DNA from: Tubiluchus corallicola
Taxonomy: Eukaryota > Priapulida > Priapulimorpha > Priapulimorphida > Tubiluchidae
Length of the DNA stretch: 60,000 nt
Assembly: GCA_030141605.1 (NCBI GenBank)
Contig: JAQGDQ010000130.1
Span: 331,974 to 391,973, forward strand
Direction: 5' to 3'
Position 1 is the first letter of the stretch. Every line of letters starts with the position of its first letter. The notes below the pieces were generated by a model. That model was not told where the DNA came from and did not search any database. It worked only from the letters and a program-made list of their open reading frames with translations. Positions 1-11,869 of this stretch are shown here, piece after piece. The translations under genes and the position numbers were made by a program.

Positions 1-849
1 TTGTCTTCATTGTGCTTTTATAGTGCCGTGAAAATCAAGGAAACCATCTAAAAACAAAAGATGTCATTAGCTTGTTTTTTAATCAGGTGAGGTCGTGTTA
101 ATCAAAAATTCAAATGTAATGCTCGTTTTTTCAAATCTTTTCACCCAATCCCATTCTTTGACCTTCTGCCAAGTTCTGGTTGTCATAATTGAAATTAATA
201 ATATTGGTGTTTATAAATGTCAATTCATAAATATTTTGTCGAGGTAAGATGTTGTTGATTAAATGTGGAAGAAAAATGAGAACTGTTTTTACGTTTCCTT
301 TTTAAAATATAACACGAAGTGGTCATTTACTTTAATTTTAGTTTGCATATTTTTTTGTTTAGACCTACTAGGAGTTTGCTCTTTCTTCTAATACTCTTGC
401 ATTGTGTGTTCTTCTGACACTCTATGCACTGTTCTACTGGCACTCTGTGTTCCATTCTTCTGGCACTTGTGCTCTGTTATGATACCTTTCTCACCGCTCT
501 ATGTAACCATGTTTTTCCTAAAAGTTTCCAAAATAGTATTTGAAGGTGTTGTACAAATTTTTGAAATCAGAATGGCAAAATAATTATGCATTCATGTATT
601 TGTTGACATTTTTTACAGTTCAGCATTCTGCAAACCTTACTCAATGGCAGGCCTATTTAATTTACACAGTGTTGTGGCAGGACTGGAACTTCCTTCATTA
701 TCAGTAGTGATCTTCTAATTAGAGCAGCAGATGTCTTGGTCACATTGGGATTCCTATACATCGTCTCTTAATAAAACTGTACCATTCAAGAATGGCGTAG
801 CTTCATTTTGAAAAGCTCTTAATGAAAACAAATTTTTTATATTTTTCAG
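1..849. other. Gene-free AT-rich stretch
   Basis: No convincing exon was seen on either strand before position 850. Around 405-480 there is a loose run of about 22-bp pyrimidine-rich repeats built on TTCTGGCACTC-like words. The stretch may be the intron of a plus-strand gene that ends at 850-876, or it may be intergenic. Confidence 0.5.
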
Positions 850-876
850 GATGATGATTGGGAGAATTGGAGTTGA
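850..876 (+). CDS. Possible last exon of an upstream plus-strand gene
   Basis: A good acceptor (T-rich tract ending in TTTTTCAG) is followed at once by a short open frame, DDDWENWS, and a TGA stop. Acidic residues next to paired tryptophans are common at the ends of trafficking adaptor proteins, which makes a real C-terminus plausible. No upstream exon lies in the window, so the parent gene is unknown. Such a short match could arise by chance. Confidence 0.25.
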   Translation, partial: DDDWENWS

Positions 877-1699
877 AAGGTCCATATTTTAGTAAAACTG
901 TAAACATCTTCTGAATTCTGTACTTCTGCAAATAGATTCTGAATACAAAAAATCTTTTATAAGATTAAAAATTATGTGTCTATTAAATATCTGTTTTTTA
1001 CTTATTGAATTGATATCTCAATTCAGATCTATATGAAGTGATCACTCTTGTCATATGTTGTTCATTGTGTATTAGGGTCACAAAACTCACAGGGCACACA
1101 CGTAAGGGGATTTGTGTCTTCCACTCGAGATTAAAGGTTTCGTTAGACTGGCCCCCCTCCCATAGGTTTTGAGCTAGCACTGCCTATAAAAATATTTTCC
1201 ACTAGGGTCCAAAAACTAAAATGGGGGGATCGGTAACTGAAATTCTTCGAGTGCTGAGCAACAGTTGTTATCAAATGAAAGATCACAATGAGACAAATTC
1301 AGTAATTTGAGCTGCAGCTTGGTTGACCTGACTCCAATGGTGGATAACTGAAATTGGGGGTCAGGAATGGATCCAAGCCATTTTTGATAGATTCTTGTTG
1401 ATTTATAACTAGTAATCTCACTGCTGGTAAGAAAAGTGGTTCTTTTCGTGAACAGAGTCTTACCAAATTTAGCAAAAAAAATTGTCTCATGATTAAATTT
1501 AGTGGGATTTAACGATAAATGGGGTATTAGCAGTACAGTGTTTAACTATCAGTTTAGGGTTGTTTTGTATATAAGAATTATATATCAAGTTGTTCAATAT
1601 GTAAATTATTGTGCCTATTCACTGCCAATTCAGTGATTTCACACTGTGTTAGCACTTTGACAGCACTATGTTGTGGCATTTTTCCCGTAACTGTACCTA

Positions 1700-1875
1700 C
1701 AGTCAAACCTTATTATAACACCTCCCTTTATAATGTACCAACTTCGCTTAATGCCCAGATTTTTGCAAAACAAAATATCTATGTTTGCATAGACGTGTAT
1801 GTATTAATGCCAAACTCACTGTATAATCAACTTTTTTTGCAGCCCCAAAGTAGGCGGTATAAAGAGGTTTGACTG
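1700..1875. mobile_element. TA-flanked MITE, CAGTCAAACC family, copy 1
   Basis: A 176-bp element begins CAGTCAAACCTTATTATAAC and ends with the inverted counterpart ...TATAAAGAGGTTTGACTG. It is flanked on both sides by TA, the target duplication of Tc1/mariner-pogo elements. It has no coding capacity. A diverged copy with the same ends and the shared inner words TTTTTTGCAG and CCAAAGTAGGC lies at 17450-17619. Confidence 0.8.
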
Positions 1876-2218
1876 TAGTTCGTTTCATAAGTATGTCAGA
1901 TCGGTAAATGAAAACTTACAAAGAATACTGTCACACATTTTAAATGGGGAACAACATCATTTGCTGTAAGAGATGATGTTTAGTTATCGGCTTTGTACAG
2001 TATTTGGATTAATTAAATAGCATCTGTCTTCTGACTGAAGCAAAGGAAGCTGCAGCAGGAAACAGCTGCTTCCTTGATTACTTTCTGATATCCGAAAGTT
2101 GTTTTATTTAGGTTTGCAATACTTTTTATTTAGAGTACAAAAGCTAAGACCTACAGTGTATTAAAAGCATTTAGCAAAAAAAAAAAACAAGATTGTATTA
2201 TAAATAAAATAGATTTCG

Positions 2219-2224
2219 TTTATT
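2219..2224 (-). terminator. Candidate poly(A) signal for the XKR gene
   Basis: The minus strand reads AATAAA here, about 1 kb past the XKR stop codon. Further AATAAA words occur at 2125-2130 and 2103-2108. The segment 2100-3234 holds no other gene and is best read as the 3' untranslated region. Which signal is used cannot be told from sequence. Confidence 0.35.
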
Positions 2225-3234
2225 GCTAAGACCTTGTCGGTTTATCAAGTTACAATTTTCTAAACAGTCTACTATTCTCAGAGTTAACCCAACGTGAATA
2301 TTCTTTTTTTGTGATTTGCACAGAATTAACGAAAAGTTGTGAAAACATATATATCATTGTAATTTACAAAATCACTTTACATAGACATTATACTTGAATA
2401 GTCTAATACATAAAATATTCAAATTTCATTCTGCTAAATCAAAGGTACACCTGCATTGCACGTGCACACGAAAAAAACCCTGACATGTTTACACTAAACA
2501 ACTCATGTAAAATAACACATTAATGATTGAAAAAATCCTGTAATCCAAGCTTCAACTTTTGACAAGAGATTCATATAGTAGATGCAGGCTTACACAAGTA
2601 AGAATACTGCAATAGCAGAAAGCTTTCCTAAAAGTGTTACAAAATGCAATCATGATGTTATTTTATGCATAAAATGCATAATAATCTGATCATTTGTGTA
2701 CTTAAGTTAAAAAATTAACTAACAGCAGCTCTAAATGTGAGCTTATAAAATATAATTATAATAAAATCAGACCTATATAAACACTACACATGATCATAAA
2801 ATAAAAACGAGAAATTTAGAATACCATTAGGTGAGAAATTATAGGCACTAATAACAAAAAACAACTTTTTCATCACAGTAAGCCACATCACTATGCAATG
2901 GCATACATCGCATCACGTTAAGCACCCACTATCAACAATGTAAATGAACAAACACTTCATATAAAAAAGTTCCACATAATATTTTGTTCTGCTATGGAAA
3001 ATAAAGGGTTTGCACCAGGAGAAGTGACTGGTAGTATATTTTAGTAACTCATATTAGTCATTACTCTTACAAGGTACACAAGTGATTTGTCAGTCCTTTT
3101 TGGAACAAAAAGGGAGAGATTATTTACAAAAAAATGTAAGCACATTTCACCAATGAAAGAAGAAAAAGCAATTACTTGGCAAAGGTACAAATATTGTTAC
3201 ATTGGTTTTGTACAAATGTAAGTTTGATTGTATT

Positions 3235-6200
3235 TTAAGTTACTTGTACCGTATTTGGTATTATTAAACAACTTGTTGCATTTTGTATTTGCACAGAGTC
3301 AGATGCATTTTGAGTTAGTAGCTGATTTGCTGCATTTCCCACAGGTAAAAGGATTGTTGCATTTTGTGCTTGGCCAGAGTCCATTGCATTTTGAGTCAGT
3401 ATAGATCTTGTTACATTCTGTATCTGTACAGAGTCTGTTGCATTTTGAGTATATACAGAATTTGTTACACTCTGTTTTGAGATGGAGATTGTGCTACTCT
3501 GTTTTACTAGTACTGGTTGAATTGAAATAGACTTTTGTTCAGTGCATTTGGCAAAAAATGCAGCGTCATTTTGTGGTCTATAATCCTGTAGAATATTATG
3601 ATATTGAAAGTCATTTTGTGATTTAGATGTTTTTAGTTGTTCAAAAAAGCCGCCATCTAATTCTGGAAACTTCTCCGGCACAGAAGCTTCTTTGTCACAA
3701 CCTGTTGTATCGTGCTCTTCGTCAACAGAAATTTTTGTGGGAATGCCACAGTTGTGAGAGTCATTCCCTTTCAGGTGTTCAGCGACATCATCATCATCTG
3801 TGCTGTGAATCTTAATTTTTCTAGCTGTATCACCTTTCTCACACAATACCTGAGACCTCGTCTTTGCAAGCAGGCTAAATTGCCTGATCAGTTTTGAGAT
3901 ATTATTTTGCCTAAAATTTGCACCAATGCTTTCATTGTGTCCATTGCGGTCAGTTTTATCCAGGTTGCAATTTCTATCCCTTATCAATGTTCGCGCAGGG
4001 CTCGGTCTATTATGGCTTAAACGCCGCTTCAAGGCAGAGAACTTATTATAACCAGGCTTTGTCATTTCAATACAAGTCTTTTCAAGTTCCTCAGTTAAAA
4101 TCTGTGGATCTAAAGGTCTGCTGTTTGCAGGGTTAGTCGCTACATGCTCATTGCCATCCATGACAGGTATGCTCAAGTCAAAATCTTGTGGGAACAAATT
4201 ACGAATATCAACGACAATATCTTCGTCTTCCTCGTTGGCATTAGATTCCGAAAATTTTCTATCAGAATGGTCAACACCTGTCGAATGATTGGCAGAAAAA
4301 TCGATTGCTAATGAACAATCGTTAAATTTTTTATCTTCTTGTTTGCATGGCGGAGAAAAACTGGCAAAGGCAGAGTCGTGAAGAATGGAATTGTTCACAT
4401 TAAGGGGTTGAGTTGAGTTTGGAACGCAGCACACTTCCGTGCAATATGGTGGAGGCAGTGGAGACGCAGGTTCCATGTATTTCATTGCTTCCACAGTAGG
4501 ATCGGATGCAGCAGCAGGTGAGCCTTCCATCGACGTTGTCTGGGATCGTGGGGCAAAATGCACCTGTACATAAAATTACCAGTTTTAATTAACTAGCCAA
4601 TAAGCAGGTGTATAATATACAGGCCACTGAGCTCAAAGTTACTGTTAGCATCATAAAAAAATTTTAAATGTTTTTCAAAAATGAAACCTGTTTATTAGCA
4701 AAATAATGTCTTATCTTAATAAGATGTTAGTATTTCTGCAGAATACAAGCTTTTCCTCATCATAAACCTCTTGCACTGCAATAATTTTTCACAGTTACCA
4801 CGAACACAATTAACTTGGCTCAATTATTAGTCTTTTACACTGATTTCATATACACTGAAATAAGGTATGCGCAAAATATTCCTTGCACAGTATCAAAATA
4901 ACCAAAAATTTCATTTTCTTGTGTCTGAAATTCAAAGGGTCGATAAAAAACTTGAAACAAGAAATGGCAGTGAAATGTGAAGTACCTCTAACATAGCATT
5001 GCTAAACTTGATCCTGTTACCAGTACCAGGTTTGCAAAGGTGTATAGGTCCAGTAGGGTGAAAAAATCTGTAATACAGTAACATGCTGATTCCACCTAAA
5101 ACAAAAGACATACATACATACATATATATACACATACAGTAAGCACAATTGTCCTAGAGTCTATTACACGTTTTGCACTCAGTACCTACATTAAAATGAT
5201 CACCACAATCCTTCGCTGGTTATGAACTTGTGAAACCTTTCATAGCAGGAATATTTAGACTGCTATATGTCTTTAATGATTTGCATGCTCGCTACACTTA
5301 CAGAGTTTTGAGGAAAGTTCTTGCTTAACGACATTTACGCATTCCAGCAAATGTCGTTAGAAGATACATTCCAGAGGCAAAAATCAATACTACTTAATTC
5401 ATGTAAATTAAACATTTTATGAGTTTTATTCATATTGCTACTGATTAATTTCTTTCTGCTTGCTTAAAACTACCTATCATTCTTACCAATACATAGCTAG
5501 TGGTTTCTCTTTCGTTGTTAAATGGCAGCTGTTAAACAACAAACGCAATAACAAAACAGACTACAGTAATGCAATATGTACTGTTTTAATGCATTAAATT
5601 GATAAAAAATTTTTTGATAAAATAAAAATCGGTTTTGAGAGCAAAGCAAGAAAATCATCCTTAAAATGAAAAGTGAGTTATTAAGTGAAAAAAAGGTATC
5701 AAATGATCAGCATTGTTAAAACGAAACATTGGTAAATGAGTAATCGTTAAGCGAAGACTTACTGTATTTCAACATAATATTTATAAATATAGTAAAAAGT
5801 ATTATTGAAAAAATTGGTCAGAGGAGAGAAAGGAGAATAAAAACAATGATGACTACTTAGCAGAGTTAAATTTACCGATTAAAAATCCTCCCCAGACAAT
5901 GACAAGAGCAGCGATCGAGAACCAATCACGTCTAAACGTGCCGTACGAATACGCTATCGCCATAAACAATGTGTTTTCGGCCAGCATTACTGTGTCAAAA
6001 GCTAGCAGACGATACCTGGTTATACCTTCCTGCAATCAAAAAAATATGTTCCAAAACAATTAAATAGTTGTAGTCAAAAATCTTGCTTCATCTCTTACAT
6101 ACAGATCAATTTATATAGCAGAATTGCAAGCAAAAATTACACTGTAATTTCCATAACTTACTTGGGTCTTTTGGTTTGTTTATTTTTCCATGAAATATCT

Positions 6201-9200
6201 CAAAATGTTGTAAACAAATTTCAGTAAGTATCTGCATTGCAAAGACTGCAGATAAAGTTTTCAGGTTCAATTCTATAGTAAGCATTTATTCTAAAACACT
6301 TTTTCTTTATTTTCCTTAATTTTAACTTCAAGACAATCAGTTTATAGATCACAACACCATTATTAAATGTAATTTTAACCAAATAGAAACGTTTGTGAAA
6401 ATATTGGACTAAGGCTTTTAAAGGTCTCTGGAATGCCCAATCCCACCTTTACACGCTGTTACTTTTGCTCAAGCTTGACACTTTTGCCACTACACAGTTA
6501 ATTCATCAAGTTTTCTAAAAGATGTAATCTTTCTTAGAGACACATATATGCTGTCTCATTTAAATAACAACTTTTTAATAGAAGAAAACTTTGCAATTTT
6601 TCACACTCGTAATTTTCTTTTAAGCAAAACAATTCTGGATATTGAATTTGTTTAAAATACCTTCAAATTGAAAAAGGAAAAGCAGTAAATGGCAGCAACA
6701 ATAATATTAAACAGACGTTCTTCCCACCACGATTCACAGAAATCTGTTTTCTGAGAAAATATCCACCCAGTCATGACAATCCAGTGTAAGCCTAAATTAT
6801 TAAATATCATAAAAAACATAAACACTTGAAATCAGCTGAATGCAGGACTCCGGAAAAGTTACTAGAGCACTATTGAAAGGTGCCACTCATGAACCTTGGA
6901 AATTTCCATGAGTGCAATAGAAAGGAAGTAGTCAAAAACAACGGATTCTAAGAAAAATGCAAGCCCAAATTTCAAGGACGTAGTAAAAAGTTGGCAGTCT
7001 CTATAATAAACGAACTTGGAAAAGTAGAAATGTCACAATCACATTGGAACATGAAAAATTTCAAAAGCCTAGCAGAGTAATGGTAATCAGGAACATAAGG
7101 CCTTGAATGATCCAAACAACATCATAGAAGGTGGCAATCAAGAATAAAGAAAAGACACTTGGAAAAGCTTCAAGAACACAGTAGAAAAGGTGACAAAAAA
7201 TAGAGATTCTGGGTATGAAAACAGGAAAGGCTCAGAAATGTGGCATCGAGAATGTATGAATCATGTTAAAGGTAGGAGCACCACTGAAAAGTGGCAGTTT
7301 AGATAACTAAATAAAATTAAACTTAACAAGTGTTGGTGACCTTGTATCAACTGTGTTCATGTGTTTATTTGACGAATGCATCACTTACACCTTGACTGAC
7401 AAGATACAACAGATTTTTTTATTCTGAATGCAGCAAGCTTCTTATCAGCAAATAATTTGATATGTTCAATTGTTCACATCACCATGTTGCAATTTTAACC
7501 CAGAATATCCTTTTGACAATGTGATGGACAATAATGCATAACTGGCTGCAAGCAATCACTGGAAAGACAAAGCAGACCTTTAGAAATGACAGCCAATGAA
7601 AGACAGCTCACCTAAACAAAAGCACATCCACCCCTTGAAGACAGCAGCAAACATTACCAGTGCCACCACACGAGAAGCACAACTTCCCATGCGCCATATC
7701 GTCTGCAATACCAGGCCAGTGTAACCAAGTCTCTGCTTGTCCTCTCTCGCATTTCTCATAGATTTACTGTATGCTGCAATTGCCCAAGCCAATGATACAA
7801 GCGAAACAATTGCTGATATACCTAGAAACATAACAACAGTTATCAAAAACCAGTGACGTAATCATTGATTTTTTTGAAGAGTGGAGATTACACTGGTTTC
7901 TAGCCAAGAAACCCATTTCATAGATTGAATGTAAGATTTTGCTGATACGGTAGAATCCACTTAATAAATCAATCTTGGTATGAAGCTAAAATGGATTTAT
8001 TAAGCGACTGGATTTACAAACCGAAGAGACCTAGTAAGTAGCATTTTCTGTGTTAATACAGTGCATGTTGTTTATTTATAAAGCTAAGAGTCAACCCTCA
8101 ATAAACTGCCTAGAAACATTTTTAAGCAAAGTGCAATAATTTATTAGCTTCCGTATGATCAAAGTAACTCACTTAAAATATGTATTGTTTATCTAAGATG
8201 CTATTACTTTTTACATGTATGTGATAAACTGCTTGCCAAGTAAAAAAAATGCAATACATGTAACATTAGCGATGATTCAGCATTCATTTATTTGGATCAT
8301 CAATGTTCTCATGTGTGCAATGATTTATCAGTTAGAATTTGTGTTTTAGTCTAACTTAATTACCTATGTAAAACAAGTATGTCATTATATAGCATGCAGA
8401 TATGTCTAAACAGAACCATGTCAGCGTGGCCTGTTTTAGTGGAAACGGTTTTTCAAAGGTGCGATTAAAAGATGCTACTCGCTTGAGTTCGGTGAAATAT
8501 CTCATTTTAAATTGTCACTGTTCTGCAGTTCACAATGCAGTGTTTACAGCGCATCGTATTCCAGCAGCTGATATAGTAATTCCTGCTTCATCGCTGTCGT
8601 GCAAATTTGTAAACGTGCATAGAACAAAGATGGTGATGTAGCTCAAGTTAAAATGCTGGACAATTGTGTGGTTTACGTAACAATTTTGTGTCTTCACAGC
8701 GCGCAAATGGATTTAAAAAGCGAAGTTTGGTTTTAATAAACGGCTGACTTTACTGGGTTAAAGTATTATACAGTTCCGTTCCAGCAATAGTGGCCACAAT
8801 AAACGGCTGGATTTGCTATCCGTGGATTTATTAAGGGGACTCTACTGTATTTTTGTTCATAAGAACTGAACAATGAAATTATATACAACCCGAAAATCTC
8901 CTGCTGTCCTTGTATTTACCTGTGAGTGGATTCCAGTCACTTGTAGTCGTCATAATATACATTTGTAGTACAAGTTGTGGAGCGCACTCTGTGAACGACT
9001 CAAACAATCTCAACATCGCAACATCTCTCTGTTCTTGGTAGACAATTTCAAAATCATGCAAGTTACCGGTTTTTCTTGCTTTGAAGCCGGCCCTTAAAAC
9101 AGCTAAATACCTGAATAAAAGCAGAAATGGATCACGTTAATATAACTAATAAAATGTTGAATGCCGTTTACACTCAGACAATAGACTATTTATTTTAGGA

Positions 9201-10445
9201 GCTTCTGCCCTAATGGGCGTCATTCAGCTGAACAGACTTGTGCCCTTAACCTAACCGTATCCTCATGTTAACTACTAACTACACAAGTCTGTTCAGCTAA
9301 TGATGCCCATTAGGGCGTAAGCTCCTGAAATAAACAAATAATCTACTATGAGACAGTAAAGAGCATTCAATGTTTTAACAGTGTTAAAGATGACAAGTCT
9401 CAGGAGAGCTCTCTCAATATGCCAGTAGAAGGCTGCATCTATTTTGCCCCACACAAAAAGGTTTACTATCTACCAATATCACTTTTTATGCAGTTTAGTA
9501 CAGCTAAAGGAAACGAAAGCTAGCAATCAATGGGACGGCATGCTACTAATGTTGACATGTGTGCATACGACTCAAAAATTGGAAAATATGTACTCTATAG
9601 TTTAAAAACATTGCCAGTAAAGGCAGTAATCATTGATATATATAAGTATAAAACTTTTTTTACTATTTCCCAAAATTTATACCTATGTGCAGGGCCAAGT
9701 TGTAATACATGTATCAACCATAACCAACTTTTCATAGTGTTGTCTGTGATATGCCAACGAGAACTGAACACTTGCATTACGAGAGATGGCACGATGATGA
9801 ACAGTACGGTGATTGACGACCAAGCTACTTCTCCTTCACGAATGTACTGCACAGCTACCATAATGTCTGAAAATATTAAATATTATAAAAGTAATGCTTG
9901 AGTTCTATAATTCCAGTAAATAAGGTGTTAATGTTAAAACTCGAAGTGTGAGAATTAATCAATTTAATTTTTATTCAGGCCACAAACCTCTGTTCATCTT
10001 TAACCAACAGCTAATAAGATTGAATTATTGATTTAAAAGATATACACGATAATTAATTATTATGCATAACAAAATAACTAAAACTAAGAGTAAGAGACAC
10101 CACAGACGAAAAATATCTCAGTATGCCCATTAAATTCGAAAAACATCAAGTTTATATGAATAATTACCATGTCATTTTTTATCATTATCACATTCAGTAC
10201 AATATAGCGACATTCAATACATGGTAACATCATGCTACGGTATCTTACAGAAAAAAACTTGCTATGTTAATTATTTAATCTGATATTGAAAATTTGCAGT
10301 TCTTTTACTTATATTATAATTATACTATACATAATTGTGTATACACCACACCGGTTGTAGTATCAGCCAAATACGTAGAGAGAGAAAACAGCACAAACGA
10401 AGCGTCTAATACGGTGAAAGTTGGAATCCATTCATCACGTTTCAT
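3235..10445 (-). CDS. XK-related protein (XKR family), 800 aa, 8 exons
   Basis: The exons are 10445-10352, 9866-9683, 9110-8920, 7821-7612, 6791-6661, 6029-5876, 5095-4986 and 4563-3235. All have GT-AG junctions and phases that close in one frame. The first ~358 residues form the XK multi-membrane-span domain. Family blocks seen include YLADTTTDIMVAVQY (first helix), IVPSLVMQVFSSRW, LFESFTECAPQLVLQMYIM, SLVSLAWAIAAYSKSMR, HWIVMTGWIFSQKTDFC and MLLYYRFFHPTGP. XKR proteins sit in the plasma membrane, and some (XKR4, XKR8, XKR9) are caspase-activated phosphatidylserine scramblases; XK itself pairs with VPS13A. The 442-residue tail, all in the last exon, is low-complexity and ends in QNA/QNV repeats. 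That makes the protein long for the family. The start ATG (MKRDEWIPTF) gives a short cytosolic N-terminus directly before helix 1. The assignment to XKR is firm; the subfamily is not, though the FFHPTGP region resembles the XKR4/6/7 group. Confidence 0.93.
3240..3480 (-). repeat. Degenerate coding repeat in the XKR tail
   Basis: The end of the XKR reading frame repeats a TQNATDSVQIQN-like unit at least three times (TQNATDSVQIQN, TQNAMDSGQAQN, TQNASDSVQIQN). Linkers between copies carry QNVTRSIL or QNATSCLI. The DNA repeats the matching GTTGCATTTTG words on the plus strand. The unit is Asn/Gln/Ser-rich and predicts disorder. Confidence 0.75.
5301..5764. mobile_element. MITE in an XKR intron, TTAACGA-type ends
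   Basis: The left end (CAGAGTTTTGAGGAAAG, then TTGCTTAACGAC) and right end (GTTAAGCGAAGACTTACTG) are imperfect inverted repeats, and TA flanks both. The inner part repeats TTAA-rich, GTTAAACAAC-like words. It lies between XKR exons 5876-6029 and 4986-5095. A fragment of the same family is visible near 59380-59500. Confidence 0.6.
6850..7310. repeat. Degenerate ~50-bp purine-rich tandem repeat in an XKR intron
   Basis: A core resembling GTAGAAAAGGTGGCAATC recurs near 6978, 7024, 7073, 7125, 7182, 7230 and 7285, alternating with CTTGGAAA-like words. Spacing is roughly 46-57 bp. The array is diverged and purine-rich on the plus strand, and it has no open frame. Confidence 0.5.
7948..8847. mobile_element. 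~900-bp TIR element in an XKR intron
   Basis: The left end CGGTAGAATCCACTTAATAA and the inverse of the right end, CAGTAGAGTCCCCTTAATAA, match closely. TA lies on both flanks. Inner motifs such as AAACGGCTGGATTT recur near both ends. A plus-strand frame of 79 codons (8402-8641) has no recognisable transposase motif. This looks like a non-autonomous Tc1/mariner-pogo class element between XKR exons 8920-9110 and 7612-7821. Confidence 0.75.
9148..9383. mobile_element. Fold-back element (long hairpin) in an XKR intron
   Basis: The left arm (GGAGCTTCTGCCCTAATGGG, then CAGCTGAACAGACTTGTG) is the inverse of the right arm (CACAAGTCTGTTCAGCT, then GCCCATTAGGGCGTAAGCTC). The arms run about 95 nt each around a ~40-nt loop, with weaker pairing out to TTGAATGC/GCATTCAA. 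It encodes nothing. Confidence 0.8.
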
Positions 10446-10799
10446 CTTCAATCGGAAACTTTTGAATTTTTAGTTTAACGCCACATTGCAATTGAAGTAG
10501 CCTAAGAGTAGAACCACACGTTGACATAGAGCAATAAACACCCTGTTTATGTTTCGCGCTAATTTAATTTTCTATGGCAGTGCCATCTCGTGGTCAAAAT
10601 AAATATAAAACAGTGAAATAATAAAACATAAAAATATAATGGAACAAAATAAAAATTAACATAGTAAAAAACAACATTTCTGTACAGTGACTGCAGATGC
10701 ACTGCAGATGCCGTACATGAAGAGTATGATTTATTATCAGTTATATGTACTACATTGTGACACATTATTTCTATTACTGAAATGCTGTTGGCCCTGATA

Positions 10800-11850
10800 T
10801 ATTTATATTGAAATCATGTGCCTCGCAACTCTCATTGCCTGTTTTTCTTCTTTTTCGCAAACCCAAGGAGTGTGGTATAGTCCCTCAAGACTGGCTAGAT
10901 TGTAATATTACCCTTATCAAAAAACCTAGTGCAAAGTTAATATGTGGTGAATTACGCCTTATTTCTCTATCCTCTGTTGTCTCTAAATGTCTTGAATCCT
11001 TTTGTGGAACGATATACTAAATTTCCTGCTATCTTCTGGCCAATTCAATAATAACTACATGGCTCATTACCACCGTAACAAATCTTCTTGAATGCCTTGA
11101 CTGGTCCCAATTCTTTGATGACCCTTCTCTTCCATCATTGATATTCTATATTAATTTTAGAAAGATTTTAGATTCCATTCCTCTTCGTCGTCACATGTTA
11201 AAAATTGAATTTGCAGGTATAAAAGGGGGAAACTACTCCAATGGTTTCAATATTTTCTAATACACAGACGGCAAAGAGTAGCTTTAAATGGTGTAACCAG
11301 TGGCATTCCTCAAGGGACTTTGTCGGGACCTTATTGTTTTTTTTATTTTTATCAATGATGTTACTGATTGTGTATCCCCTGACACACGTATGCCACTGTT
11401 TGTTGATGATATAAAAACCTTACCGTCTAATTAGAAGTTGGCAACTGATAAGTGTAACTCAACGGCTGTAAATGCAGCGCACTTCGTATTCGTTCTAATT
11501 CTACAATGCCTTATTATCTGAGAGATGATATTATTGAAGAAAACTCAGTTGTACGTGATTTGGGAGTATCAATCTCAAACAGCTTGAAGTGGAACTCACA
11601 TACTGAACACATTTATTTCTCAGGCCAATAGACGCATTGGAATGATAAAACGCTGCATTTAATCGCGTAGTGCAAAAGTTACTGTACCTCTTTATAAAGA
11701 TGTAGTTAGACCAATACTAGAATATGCGTGCGTTGTTTGGGAACCACAGTATGTTACTCTTAAAAATGCGTTAGAAAAAACTGAATGGAGGTGTACTATA
11801 GTCTGGCCTCTGATATTCAACGTGACTCTGTATCTTCTCTTTGAATTAGA
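10800..11850 (+). pseudogene. Decayed non-LTR retrotransposon reverse transcriptase
   Basis: Plus-strand fragments in shifting frames match the order of a LINE reverse transcriptase of the CR1/L2/Jockey kind. They are an N-terminal piece with VPQDWLDCNITLIKK and LISLSSVVSKCLES (10808-11020), then SGIPQGTLSGP (~11300), and INDVTD with FVDD at the catalytic-site position (~11400). These are followed by VVRDLGVSISNSLKWNSH (~11555) and LYKDVVRPILEYACVVWE (~11690). Stops and frameshifts break the frame repeatedly, so it is dead. No 5' end, endonuclease domain or tail repeat was seen. It lies between the XKR start and the HADHA stop. Confidence 0.85.
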
Positions 11851-11869
11851 TTTTATTAATTTTTATTTG

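Noticed and set aside
3627-4136. Plus-strand frames over the last XKR exon
   Set aside because: They are antisense to a reading frame that joins in phase with seven XKR exons, and they show no conserved sequence.
8402-8641. 79-codon plus-strand frame
   Set aside because: It sits inside a TIR element, has no transposase motif and no flanking splice logic.
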